A model generated the notes under the pieces. The model was given only the letters and a program-made list of their open reading frames with translations. It was not told where the DNA came from and searched no databases. 64,000 bases of DNA from Lindgomyces ingoldianus. Taxonomy: Eukaryota; Ascomycota; Dothideomycetes; Pleosporales; Lindgomycetaceae. Made by a program: the position numbers and the translations under genes. Position 1 is the first letter of the stretch, and each line of letters starts with the position of its first letter. The stretch lies in NCBI RefSeq assembly GCF_010093535.1, contig NW_022985192.1:7777-71776 (forward strand). Reading direction: 5' to 3'. Positions 10,924 through 22,319 of this stretch are shown here, in pieces.

Positions 10924-12903
10924 ATGAAGCTAGGAAGGGCGACAATCGCTTGTTTGGCAGTCTGCTTGCAAGTGTCTTGCCTTCCTCTATCCACATCAGA
11001 ATTGAATGCACTCGCCCGAGATGTTGAGAGAGTGGAGTCGGTCCGGGAGATCAAGGATGTACAGCGAACCTTTGCTCAACTGGCTCAATTCGGAAAGTGG
11101 AGGGACATGGCTGCTCTATTCTCCAATAATGGTAGCTTGCAATGGGGAAACGAAACCGCAACTGGACTAGCCGCTATCGAGAAATGGCTCCGGGTCGACG
11201 CCGGCGCCATGGATGGAATCCGATCTGGATCTCTAGACACCATGATAGCCGAGAATGGATTGGTAACTCTTTCGGCAAACGGCCGCATCGGCAAAGCGCG
11301 CTGGAACGGATTACGCTTTATGGGGGATGGAGCTGGGGGAACGCGTATCCAAGGAGGAATTTACGAGAATCAGTACGTTCTCAGCAACGGCCTGTGGAAG
11401 ATCTCACTGTTGCACTATTATCCGCTTTACTCTGGTCCATATGTCGGAGGCTGGCGTACTAGTAACGGTGCTGTTCCTATCATTCCATATCACTTCGTAG
11501 AACAAGGTGTAGATCCAGGTGTCGCCATTCCACTCGAGGTTGGCGAAGCTCCCCCCGCTAAAGCATCAATCGAGGAACTAGCCCATCGTATATCTCGGCT
11601 GAACGACGAGGACGCCATCCGGAATATCCAGCATTCCTATGGCTTCTACGTTGATCGTCGGATGTGGGCCGACGTGGTTGATCTTTTCGCCTCTGGCTCC
11701 ACGGTTAAGATAGATGGCGTTGGCACATACGAGGGGGCAGCGGGTGTCCGGCAAGCAATGGAGCGCATGGGACCGGAAGGTTTGACCCAGGGAATTCTCA
11801 ATGCCCATTATATCTTCGATCAAATCGTGGAAGTGGATCTAAACGGCCGTGAGGCTACTTCTCGAGGTATTGAAGTTGGCATGATTGGAAATGCAAACAC
11901 TCGAACGGCGTCTTGGGAGTTCAGCGTTTTTCGCAACGACTTTGTGAAGGAAGACGGCCAGTGGAAGCTGAGTAGTCTTGAAATCACGCCACTCATTGTC
12001 GCCGATTACTATAAAGGCTGGGGCAGAGGAGCCAGTGCTCGAAATAGTAGTCGCGTGCCAGCATTCCTAGACGTGGCCGCTCGAAGCTCCCGAGGAGTTG
12101 CACGAGACGGACCCAGTGGGGATTTGGCAGATCTTCGGCGCCAGCTGGCACGTTCGTCGGCTTATGATGGGGCTGAAAATGTGTCAAACGCGTACGGCTT
12201 TGTCATCGACGATCTACATTGCGACCTAATGGGAGATCTCTTCCATACAAAGGGTCATAAGAACTCCCCATTTTGTGGATATTACCAAGGTCCTCATCGG
12301 AACGCAGATGCATGTTATACATCATGGGGAAGAAACCATTCAGCCCTACGTCCCAGTATTTCTTTCCACTGGCGGCCGCAGCCGGTGATTCTCGTGTCAG
12401 AAGATGGTCGTTCAGCCACACTCCGGGCACACCTTCTTCAACCCTCAACTTCGAATTCGACGAGTGGTACCTTCAGGGGAGCCATCTACCATGACCAAAT
12501 GGCGCTCGAAGACGGCAAGTGGAGATTATGGAGCATTACAATTGACGAATTTTACTGGCAATCCAAGGACTGGGAAAAGGGCTGGGCCGGCGTCGATCCG
12601 CGGAATGCTTCCTCTCCGCTTCCAGCGCCGAGCGCACTTTTGACCAAGTACCCTCCGGACGTGACACTTGTTCAAATTGGCGACCGTGAAGATGGATTCC
12701 AGGGTGGTACTGGGCGTTTCATTTCCTGGCCAGAAATCCAGCGTATGTGGTTTCAATATCGCAACCTCGTCAGCGGACGTGTGCCTGAGCATTATTGGCC
12801 TGGATGCGTTCCCTGTCAACTAAAGAAGGAGTGGAGTCTTTCTGCCAACGGCTACCAAGAACCACCAACAGGTCCAGAGCTCGCGAACGCAACAGTATTG
12901 TAA
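10924..12903 (+). CDS. Secreted protein with three SnoaL-like (NTF2-fold) domains
   Basis: Intronless, 659 residues. The open frame extends upstream, but the first ATG giving a signal peptide (MKLGRATIACLAVCLQVSC) is at 10924, so I start there. Three units share the SnoaL_4-type layout: an early helix with D(V/A)...I.(D/N)(V/I)Q..(Y/F).., a tryptophan motif (KWRDMAALF, RMWADVVDLF), a middle (I/T)(Y/H)...Y..D.(I/V) segment and a final strand pair ending in the DGQWKLSSLEI or DGKWRLWSITI type. They lie at about residues 30-170, 215-365 and 405-560. SnoaL-like domains serve as polyketide cyclases, dehydratases or isomerases, or as non-catalytic binding pockets. Three in a row in a secreted protein is unusual and the substrate is unknown. 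The gene is convergent with an EthD-like gene. Confidence 0.82.
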   Translation: MKLGRATIACLAVCLQVSCLPLSTSELNALARDVERVESVREIKDVQRTFAQLAQFGKWRDMAALFSNNGSLQWGNETATGLAAIEKWLRVDAGAMDGIRSGSLDTMIAENGLVTLSANGRIGKARWNGLRFMGDGAGGTRIQGGIYENQYVLSNGLWKISLLHYYPLYSGPYVGGWRTSNGAVPIIPYHFVEQGVDPGVAIPLEVGEAPPAKASIEELAHRISRLNDEDAIRNIQHSYGFYVDRRMWADVVDLFASGSTVKIDGVGTYEGAAGVRQAMERMGPEGLTQGILNAHYIFDQIVEVDLNGREATSRGIEVGMIGNANTRTASWEFSVFRNDFVKEDGQWKLSSLEITPLIVADYYKGWGRGASARNSSRVPAFLDVAARSSRGVARDGPSGDLADLRRQLARSSAYDGAENVSNAYGFVIDDLHCDLMGDLFHTKGHKNSPFCGYYQGPHRNADACYTSWGRNHSALRPSISFHWRPQPVILVSEDGRSATLRAHLLQPSTSNSTSGTFRGAIYHDQMALEDGKWRLWSITIDEFYWQSKDWEKGWAGVDPRNASSPLPAPSALLTKYPPDVTLVQIGDREDGFQGGTGRFISWPEIQRMWFQYRNLVSGRVPEHYWPGCVPCQLKKEWSLSANGYQEPPTGPELANATVL

Positions 12904-13391
12904 GGCATTAGATGTGTTCGTAAATATATGATTTCCTAGGCTTGAGGTCTTGGGAGCGTTCTTTCCTCTGTCCTGAGATTGAAGATTCTGTTGTGAAGGA
13001 TTTGTGCGGCTTTCAACCTGTGTTCTGTAGTTAAACGAAACAATATTCCTTCAACGTTATGGCAAGTTACTCATAAGCAAATAAAAAATCAATTTAGAAA
13101 TAGGAAAAGACAAAGAAGATATTAATGTAATGGAGAGACTAAGAACCCTGGAAGCCACTCTTTTGGAGGGATTGAGGCAAGCGAATCACGACTATGCGAT
13201 CTTACGTGCGCTGCCTTGCACCGGGTTGTACTCCATCTTTTGAGTCTTAGAGTCCACGGATCTCCGAAGTTCCATGTTGCAAGAATTCACATTTTTGCAT
13301 TTTGGCTGATTCATCTTTTTATTCAGAACAAAGCGAGAGTCTTCACCTGGCAAACGGCCAACATCCAAAGCAGCGCCTCTTTTCATCCCGC

Positions 13392-14184
13392 CTAGAGTTT
13401 CTCGCTCACATTCCCAGCTTCATAAATGATCTCCCATTTAGAGGGCTCAAAAATCAGTAACTCCTTCATAACCATTGTTGCCCACTCCGTTCCCATCAGT
13501 ACATCTCCTTGATACGGGTCCATATAATCTGTGTCTAGCTCATGCAAGGCAAGGTACTTTGGTATCGACCCATCTGCCGATGTATACCGTGTAGTGCGCC
13601 TGTAGTTGGGAGTCATAGAAAACATATCGAGATGCTAGTAGTTTGATATTAGGCACACTGTTAAGGAAAGCACCGAGAATAACTCGGGTTAAAGATGACA
13701 GTTTGGGGGGTTTTTTCCGTACCTGTTTCCTATACCACTCTTCCACATGCTGAGTCCCTGCCTCTCCAGTTGCAGGTTCAATCTTCACGGGAACCTGCAC
13801 TTTTGGTCTTCCCTTCGGCACATCTCCTCTTTTCTCCCTCAAGCTCTCAAAAGTCTGGATAGGTACCCAGGAGTCTACATGAAACTCCACCATTCCTGCT
13901 TCTAGATACTGCGCCGCAGCATTGCTGATGGAACCTACATCGCTTGTCTTATACAGGGCTAGATAATGCCATGGTGGAATCGAAGAGGTGCTTTGTGGAA
14001 TCACTTTGTAGCGTACGACGAGAGAAGTCGTGTTAGATTTGAGAATCTCAGGGATGTGAATGTTGTTGTACCAGGAATTAAAGGCAGAGGCTGTGAGATT
14101 GGGGGATGTGATGCGGGATGTGACGTAGACTAGGCCTGCGACACCTGCGACGGCGGGGGTGAGCAACATCTTAGATTCGGGCAT
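13392..14184 (-). CDS. EthD-like / dimeric alpha-beta-barrel (DABB) protein
   Basis: Two exons, 14184-13723 and 13634-13392, with an 88-bp GT-AG intron in phase 0; 234 residues. The spliced join gives EEWYRKQHLDMFSMTPNYRR, the classic second ferredoxin-like half of EthD-type proteins. The first half carries the matching NSWYNNIHIPEIL motif near residues 37-49. So the protein is a two-half DABB fold, as in fungal EthD-domain proteins of about 230 residues. Such proteins bind or modify aromatic or polyketide compounds, but many are uncharacterised. A second ATG at 14169 gives a protein five residues shorter with a hydrophobic start. The gene is 488 bp tail to tail from the SnoaL-domain gene; joint action in small-molecule metabolism is only an inference. 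Confidence 0.8.
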
Positions 14185-14800
14185 AGAAAACTAGTTTTGG
14201 GAAACGCGTTGAATAAATTTTAAGATTCAGAAGGATTTGAAGAGGTTGTTTCTCTTTATTAATATGCAAAGCAATCCATTGAAAGCGTAGAATATCTAAT
14301 GCGGAGATTCGTGGTAGCAGACTCCGTGGATGCGGGGCTGCTGCGAAGGGGGCTGTAAAGGAATGCATGCTAGAAAGACTGGCACTCGCAATTAGGATAA
14401 ATCGAGACGATGAATACCCATGTAATCAAGTCCAGTGTACTTCTCTTCAACCCCATGCTACGGTAAAATCTTGCGAATCGCTCTTTGAGAACCATCGGTA
14501 AAGCGGAGAGGGCTCGATTCTCTACAGCATCATATTCCCAGCGTTATCCATTACAGGGAGGATAATTCGGAGGAGAAACCTGCGCCATTTCGGCGCTCCC
14601 TGTGTTGCTAGCAAGAGGTTGAATAGGTAGACTTTACCCTAGCCATATCCCATGTTTTGTGATACTGTACTCTACTCTAGCATTATTGCCGATGTTCTGC
14701 ATCTTCCTATCTTGATAGGATTCGTCAAACATACCGACTAATGTCCACCATCTGATTCCTTCAGCAGCCCTCCAAGTATTGCGCCTTTATTTGATCCTAA

Positions 14801-15600
14801 TTACGCTGCCTCTTTGCCCACGCTTCGGTGGCTTCCCCTTCTTAACCATGCTTGTGCGCCAAACATCGCAATTACCACCGTCGTGCACAACATAATTGCG
14901 ACCTGCATCCACTTCGCAGCTTTCTGCTACATTGTTAGCCGCTAGTTTTCGTAGCGCCTTTGAAAGATATATCACAAACCGCTTCGTTGCAGGCTAAAGG
15001 AATAGCCCATTTCCATTCGCCCGTGATGTTGGCCCAATAGTAAGGCAGAAGACTACAAGCAGCAGCTTCCCTCGTACAATGGAAAACGGGCAAATTTGCT
15101 CCATCAATTGTCTGAGTACACCCTTGCCATCCGCCGCTATCCTTGTCGATGGTAGAGAAAATAAGTGCGGCAAGTGAGCAAGCGAAGCTAGCGGCTGACG
15201 TTAGGAGAACAAATCCTGACCAGAAGTAACGGCGAGTCTACTCCGAGTATTAGTCGCAGATTGCTTACACTCTCTTCGTTCGAACATAGGTTCTGAGAGA
15301 ACATACAATATTGTATTCGAAATCCATGTCACGCATTCGCAGTCGCGACCAGCCGATGATGGCAACGACGGCGGATGCCACACCAAGACATCCCGCTGAG
15401 ATAGTTGTATCCGTAGGCCTGAAAGTGTATTCAATAATCGCCTGTTCGATCTTATTTGTCTGGTTAAATAGCACCCAAACCCAGCTTAGGACCTTCCAAT
15501 CCAGAAGATACCATGAGTGAGCACAGAGAATGAGGGCAGTCAAGGAAACCACCAGATGGAGGCCAATTGGCAGAAGGCTAAAGTCGAGAAGGGTAGGCAT
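14801..15600 (-). CDS. Four-transmembrane-helix protein (MARVEL/tetraspan-like), unknown function
   Basis: Three exons (15600-15307, 15237-14980, 14926-14801) with introns of 69 and 53 bp, both phase 0 and GT-AG; the second has a GCTAAC branch point. The product has 225 residues. Helices are visible at about 9-32, 65-88, 101-124 and, in the last exon, around VAIMLCTTVVIAMFGAQAWL. The loop between helices 3 and 4 holds four cysteines and an NIT glycosylation site and is probably extracellular. A short basic tail ends the protein. The layout matches fungal tetraspan proteins of unknown role. The last exon is supported because reading through intron 2 would truncate the protein before helix 4. 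Confidence 0.75.
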
Positions 15601-18455
15601 TCCGAGAATTGAGGGGCAACAGTAGGAAGAACATCAGAACTTCACAGATTCGAAAATAGAAGAACTATGCAGTTGGGACGTTATCTTCTATGCTACCGCC
15701 ATGTCCATCGCCTGTGAATTCTGAAGGCTATGCAAAGCCTTAACCGCTGACGTTTGCAGGAATGAGCAATGTACCGAACTAGGAAATAGGCCATAGATAG
15801 CTCGATGAAAGAATCCTGTGAGGCGTAGGCGTTTCAAAGCTCCGGGGTCCAACATACTGCTCTGTCGCATCAGCCTCAAACGTCCGCATTTGCCAAAAGC
15901 TTTTGCTGTCAAGCACACCAATAAATAACCGTGTTGTTTCATGAAAAGTAGCAGCGCGTCGGTGCAAGCAGATTGAAGCTCCTGGGGTGCTAACAAAGTT
16001 GGACACGTGAGGTTCGGTGAGTGTAGTTGGGGTCGGGAACGAAGATGATGGGGATGCACACACATGGACACAAAATTCATAGCGATAATATTTCCTTTGG
16101 GGCAAAAGTTGAGAGAAGAGCACATATGCGATAAGATTCTGGCCGCAATACTTTGCCCATGAAATGATTGGTTATCCCATATTGAGAAGTTGTTGTACTT
16201 CCCAAGGGTTGTCGCCTCAGTACAAAAGTGTCGGTGATGCTTGAGAGACAATCACCAATTTCGACAATTCACTCTCAAAAGCACTCGCGAGAGCACTCAC
16301 ACTTTGATGCGCCATCTTGAGTCACAGCAGCGGTAGCGAAGGGTGAAATGAACCCCTTAGCATCGATAATGAGGTGGCATTGAAGCGGACCAGCCATTGG
16401 GGGTGAATGAGAGATTCCAGAATTGCCCAAGTAGCGGACTTGGGGATTTTGCTGAGCTTATGTAAGTTATGGTCATGTGGAAGTAAGCACCCACAGTGGC
16501 ACGTATGAAATTGCAAACAAAAAAAAATATAGAGAACTGCCTTTTTGTCTATCCTATGTTCCAAGCCCAGAAACCTAACGGATCTTAATGTTGGAATGGA
16601 TGGGCCGTATCACATGCACGGACGGGTGATCTGTGCTCAGTTGATCCCAGTGTGGCTTTCAATATCTAAATATAAATCATCTGACACAGTCACCTTATAC
16701 GAGCACAGTGACGGAAAATTATCCAACTGCTGCCTGAATTGCTCCGAAATATGTTCGGATGGACCCGGAACCATTTCAGCCTCCCTATCCGGAGCCTCAA
16801 CCAGTCCATAACAGAGTTGCAACAAGGTCCACCTTCCGAGCGCGTCATTCACACACCCCCAAACAATTCCGCCAGAATAATTTTTCTCGCGTTCCAATTC
16901 AAAATTACATTAGCGAGAGAGTCTGGAACCACTGTGGTTTTCTCTAAAATGAATCACAATTGTGAATGATTTCAACAAGTTCAATAGGCTGAAACACTTT
17001 CACAATTTTGATCCCGACGAATTGCTTGGCAAGCTTCATCTCGCCCTTATTTCCCCAGTCTTCAGTTATAGTCTGCGTCAAGGTTGGGCGAATTCTAGAT
17101 TCTTAAGCTGACTACTTTCACCTTACCCTTTCAGAATCGATGTATACCTAGGATTTTCACCATACCTAAAGCGCTTCTGGACGAATCCGAAGTCCTCGAT
17201 ACAAGAAAAACATAGATGAAGTAGCGATTGTGGTTAAAAGCATTAAGGATAGGGTTAAATAGCGGACGGATGATGGAGGGTATCTGGAGTTGCGATTAGT
17301 CCAATCGTTGCTTCCCCTTGAGGCTACACATCAATATAATACTCTTCCACTGCACCACCGCCCAGGCTTACACGAAGTGATCATGTGGTCGATATGGTAT
17401 ATGGAAGGAGAATTTTGAAGTAAAATAAAACCACCTCTAATTAAATCATTCCACAGTACTGCTGCTATTTTCCCAAGATATTCTGCCTACGTTATTGAAG
17501 TTTCAGTAGTGCCATCGCGAGACAAGTTAGAAGACTTCGACAAACCTCAGCAAAACCTCATATATCAACACCCATTACTCGGCTCATGCCTTTGCACCTC
17601 GCCCTTAAGCGCGCCAAGCATGTACCAACCCACCATTCCCACTATCCAAGGAAGCCGCATTCAGGGGCCCCAAACGAAGAGAGACATATATGGATGAGTG
17701 GAGCCATAGTTTGCAAAATTGTTGATTCGTCACTAAAAAGTCGTTGTGGATTTGTCTCTTCTAGTAATACTTCGCTGCTTCCTAACCTTCACCAAATAGA
17801 AAACATCGAGTGGTTGTTTTCCAAACGATGCTCCACGTCCCTCGTTGCCGACCGACCCACACCAAGGCCTTGGTAACTTCTCCTCCCTAAAACTTTACTC
17901 CCGTATATTACTCATGCACAAAGTAGTGGGAATATTGTCCTGTACCCTATCTGGCCTTGTTGAGGTCAGCTAATGGCTTTAAAGTGAAGCATCCCCATTA
18001 GCTTATTAAGAGAGTCACACTCAAGTGTTTCTGCATGTAAACTGTTCAATTATGGGGTCGACCTTGCACGAAACAGGCACGTAAAGTTTTTCCACGACCA
18101 TTCTGGTAACTTGGAGTGTCGAACTCAGGATGGGTTGCATAGCAATGTTCGTAAGAGCAGATGAAATGGCGGAGCCTCTATCAGCGTTTCCACCAGGAAG
18201 TAGTACGATTTGACTCAGGCTTTCTAGACAAGTTACGTCTCACTTATCATATACTTTTGTTTGCTTCACCTGACAGCAGGAGTCAATATGATTGAGTTAC
18301 AGTTTAATTAAAGCTGCTTGTACTTCTTAACTTTTTACTAAAAGTTACAATGTAACTGTTAAAGCTTTTAGAGTAGCAGGGTCCCCCTTACTCTTAATAT
18401 AGCACGTGAGGTTATTTAATTTACTAAAAACAACCTTATAACGTAGCTAGTTCTT
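15601..18455. other. Intergenic, no supported gene
   Basis: About 2.9 kb. Open frames exist on the minus strand at 15688-16251 and 15779-16123 and on the plus strand around 16545-16970. None has a family signature, the longest lacks an ATG start, and no consistent splicing joins them. The segment after about 18240 becomes very AT-rich and leads into the transposase relic. Confidence 0.45.
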
Positions 18456-18695
18456 CTAGAGTTGTAAAGCTTTAATTGTAGAGCCTAAGAGATAATTACG
18501 GTCACAAGTAACTGTTCTTTTCCCCCTGCTAAAGGCTCTCTCGCAGTCGCTCTCGCAGTCGCAGCTCGTGGGGGGTATACATAGGAAATCAAGTGCCATC
18601 TCAAAATAGTCTACCTTAATCGTATACTGCTCACCTTTAAGCCTCATTAATCGAATCGTAACAGTTAAAAATGTAGTTACGTTTGTTTGCCTCAC
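18456..18695 (-). pseudogene. hAT transposase fragment, C-terminal dimerisation (hATC) region
   Basis: An open 79-codon stretch without ATG start. It carries the hATC signature: MALDFLCIPPTSCDCESDCE followed by RAFSRGKRTVTCDRNYLL, matching the usual layout of D.L.IP.TS..CER.FS....T.T..R..L. The rest of the transposase is missing, and flanking DNA is AT-rich, which would fit repeat-induced point mutation. A 12-bp tandem duplication (CTCTCGCAGTCG twice, around 18536-18560) inserts extra residues within the S..CER motif. It is a dead fragment. Confidence 0.7.
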
Positions 18696-20823
18696 GTGAT
18701 CGTAGGTAGAGCAAAAGTATCAATCGTACTACTTCCTGTTGGAAACGCTGGCCTCTATATCATCTTCCCCGAAGCAGTCAATGCTGTTGTATACTCGAGG
18801 CGATGAGAGCATATGTAAAGCTTTGGCGGTGCAACAGAATTTGGAGATGGTTGAAAGGGAGTACAGAGTTAGATCCTTATCAAGGAGCTAAATCGGCAGG
18901 TGAAGAAGAGAAGCTATGGTTGCAAACGGTGATGAATAAAGAAGTTATCCCAGATACTTTTTTCTTGTGCCTTGAGACCCTGAGCTTGTGGTGAGTAGAA
19001 TAATCGAGATTGAATCAAGTGCAGGTGTGTGCGGCATAGTCCAGGTATCTAAGCCTTGTAATCGCCACTTCCAGGGTCGTCCCACCAAGAGCAAACCCGA
19101 TTCAAGGACCATTCAAGGATCCCGAATCATTGTAAGTTGTGAAAGATGGCTTCGTTGTGAATCTTTCGCACGACTGCTCGATTGCGTGTTGTAAACACAT
19201 GTAGCTAGATTTGGCGGCGCAGCGCTGTGCCGCCTACACTAATGCGAGTTTGGGTGGCCTGACCACCGAATGATGGCGTGTCACTGTCAATTGGTTGTAA
19301 CGAGATAGCAGCATTAAAGCGAACTGACTATCGCAGCGGGGTTGGATATTTGAAGCAGTCTTGGAAGAGAGGGGTGATGTGGAAGGTGCACAAGTTTTCA
19401 GAGCGGATTCTCTGGGCGTATTTGAATTGAGTGGGCAGTAGCTAATATAACTATTTTAGCTTCGACGCTTCTAACTCATTTATGTAACTCTTCAAGATTT
19501 AAGGAATATACAAGGATTACTCCATCACGCGTAACCTGCTAGTACTTGCCTACGTCTTACTATCGAACTTTTGTGAGTATTACCTAGAGCTGTGATAGCC
19601 CTCCCTCGCCCAAGGACAGCGTCAAGGGGTTCAGAGACTCGACCTCTTCTTCTCGTAGTCCCCTGAGCAACATTCGAACCTATCAACCCATGACTGAAAC
19701 CTTTAGAGCCTGCAAAATATCCCTCAAGTGACGAGTCAGTTCTTCTCCCAACCTATCCTAGTTCCTTTTGCATTCTTAACCTGCTGCAGCCAAGATGTCA
19801 ATTCTCCCTTATAGCGGTCTGGGCCGTGGTGCGAATGTGCCCTAGTTCATTAAGAACAAACACACTTATCAGGGCGGATCTGAGAAGCTCGGACGGCCAG
19901 TGTTCCCATCTCACGATATTAGATTCGGTTCCCATCAATAGCCGCGTTTCAAACATGCCAAGGTGAAAGCCTTGGTTTTCCCCCCAATCACGACGCGCCT
20001 TCGCAATCCCGATGCGGACGTGGGCGAATCGAGCTTCAGGAAACGCGCACCACATGTTCCATGATAGTGTCGCAAAAGCGCAAATTGCCTAGGGACATCA
20101 AAGAGCATTGGGAATTGTGAATGGTTGAGGAGGGTTCGGCGTCAAGTTACAACCTGCCCTAAGTATTCTTGCATGTATCGCAGATAAGAAGGCTACTGAG
20201 GCTTTCGTTTTGGACAAAGCGACCATCACCCACAGAATACTGCAGTTTCATGCATGCAGAAATATTTACGTGTGATGACGACTGATAGCATGACTTGATA
20301 GCCAAACCAAATTTCTCGGCGCACTAGAGGGAAACACGAAACATCTTGGCGGCAGCTGTGCCCTATTGAAGGGCACGGGATGTTTCATGGCGGCTCTCGC
20401 CATTCTCACAGCACCCCTCGCTTCCACCGTCTCTCTTGCGACAGCTGCATTCTCTGTCATGATCATTTCACATTAGGGATCTTGTTTCCATTACCGCCCC
20501 TAGCTCATATCTGCCCAGGACTGGGGACCCTTCAATATCGGAGCAATGCTGGAATGAGGATTGGCTCGACAGCCATGAAATCCTTCTGTGCAACCGAGAA
20601 TGCACAGCGGGTCTTGGATAGAGATAAATACTGCGAAGTCTGCCCTATTAAGGATACTCTGACAGCATCCGACACACTTTTTTTGGGGTTTTCAACCATC
20701 CACTCTTTTCACACCCTCATTTGAGTCTTCACTGAGTGAAGCTGGGACATTCTTTGCTTGTATTCGCTTCTTTGAACAAATCAGCTTTACGTAGCTCTTT
20801 CACCATAACCTGTCGTCACCGCC
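18696..20823. other. Intergenic, no supported gene; LPMO upstream region at its right end
   Basis: About 2.1 kb with only short overlapping frames and no family signature. The last few hundred bases are pyrimidine-rich before the AA9 start codon and presumably hold its promoter; no convincing TATA element was seen. Confidence 0.45.
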
Positions 20824-21879
20824 ATGTCATTCGCTTCTAAATTTGCCTTGCTTGGCGCTCTTGCCACAACCGTTGTCGCCCATGGTACCGTTACCGGCTT
20901 TGTGACGGACGGAACTTATAACGGCGGCTTCAAACTAGATTATTACTATATGAAGCAAAACGGGCAGACACCACCGGCTACCGCTGGTTGGTACGCTGAG
21001 AATCTAGACAACGGTTTTGTGGAACCAAACAGCTATGGCTCTCCGGACATTATCTGCCACAAGAACGCCAAACCCGCAAACACTTCGGCTACGGTTGCTG
21101 CTGGTGGAAAGGTTGAGTTCCAATGGAGCGATTGGCCCGAGTCGCATATTGGCCCAGTCATTACCTATGTCGCCAACTGCGGTGGGGACTGCGGGTCGGT
21201 CGACAAGACCACACTGAAATGGGTCAAGATTGATGAGTCTGGTTACGATGCCGCAAATAAGCAATGGGCGGCCCTGGCAATGATCAGCAACAACAACACC
21301 TGGTCGACTACGGTGCCATCCAGTCTCGCTGCTGGAAAGTACGTCTTCCGCCACGAGATCATCGCTTTGCATGGAGCCGGCTCAGAAAATGGAGCCCAGA
21401 ACTATCCCCAATGTATGAATATTGAGATTACCGGTTCTGGAACCGAGAGCCCCGAGGGTGTTGTCGCGACCGAATTGTACTCCTCTACGGACCCCGGCAT
21501 TCTTTTCAACCCATACACCACCATCACGAGCTATACCATCCCGGGACCTGCCCTTTTTGGTTCCGGATCCACTGGAAATACTCCTGCTCCATCCAGCTCC
21601 GTTACTCCAGCCTCTAGTGCTGCACCCACTGTTACCCAAGCACCGGTCAGCTCCGTCACTGCCACTGCCAGTCCAACCTCCAAGAAGGCTAATGTTGCTA
21701 CATCTACCGCTTCCTCTGCGGCTATTCCCACTCAAACTTCTTCGAGTGGAAACGCTGGTGCTCTCCCTACGTTGCCTGAGTCCTTCACCCTCGAGACTTT
21801 TATCTCTTGGCTGAGCGAAGTTGGTAAGGCGTCCGGAAACAGCGTTCGCCGTCACGCTCGTGATATTGCACGAATTTAA
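20824..21879 (+). CDS. AA9 lytic polysaccharide monooxygenase with Ser/Thr linker and C-terminal extension
   Basis: Intronless, 351 residues. It is a secreted copper enzyme that oxidatively cleaves cellulose or related glucans. The 19-residue signal peptide ends before His20, the mature N-terminal His of the copper histidine brace (mature start HGTVTGF). His108 in the SHIGPV motif is the second ligand. Gln192 and axial Tyr194 lie in [10 protein letters not shown]. Conserved Cys pairs and the RHEIIALHG strand are present. The catalytic domain ends near residue 240. A Ser/Thr/Pro-rich linker (about 247-310) follows, with no CBM1; instead there is a conserved-looking tail beginning [14 protein letters not shown] and ending in a basic stretch (RRHARD). 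Such tails occur on some AA9 proteins and their role is unclear. Confidence 0.95.
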   Translation: MSFASKFALLGALATTVVAHGTVTGFVTDGTYNGGFKLDYYYMKQNGQTPPATAGWYAENLDNGFVEPNSYGSPDIICHKNAKPANTSATVAAGGKVEFQWSDWPESHIGPVITYVANCGGDCGSVDKTTLKWVKIDESGYDAANKQWAALAMISNNNTWSTTVPSSLAAGKYVFRHEIIALHGAGSENGAQNYPQCMNIEITGSGTESPEGVVATELYSSTDPGILFNPYTTITSYTIPGPALFGSGSTGNTPAPSSSVTPASSAAPTVTQAPVSSVTATASPTSKKANVATSTASSAAIPTQTSSSGNAGALPTLPESFTLETFISWLSEVGKASGNSVRRHARDIARI

Positions 21880-22319
21880 GACATGATGAGACGCATCTCA
21901 GAGCCTTTTTCACTTCCCCTTGTATATTTGAATAAGTTCTTTTTGTATATATTATTATTCACTTCTCTATGGTTGAAGAATACCCTAGAACTGTTTTGCC
22001 CAACGGCCGCCCATACTTTGATCTTGATCCCGCGCGATAGGTGATATTCGAGATTAGATCCGAGCGTAGCCCGCATCTAACCTCTCTCTGCCGAGCAACC
22101 CCTTCCGAGAATCCGCTTCCATATATAATCCTTCACACGCCCTTTGCTGAACCGTGCGCAAAAATGTCATTTCATCAGTTAGCCCCTCTGAACAACTTCC
22201 TACCACACGACGCAAAATCTATATATTACTATGCTGCCCACTGACTATAGTCCCCCGGTTTCGACAAGGAAAGGATTTTGGATATTTTGGAGGTCTCTAG
22301 AGAGGATAAGTTCAAGGAC

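Noticed and set aside
15688..16251. 187-codon minus-strand frame
   Set aside because: Begins at a non-ATG codon, resembles no family and has no plausible splicing partner.
16751..16969. Two overlapping plus-strand ATG frames, one Pro-rich
   Set aside because: Short, no domain, no context and overlapping each other in different frames.
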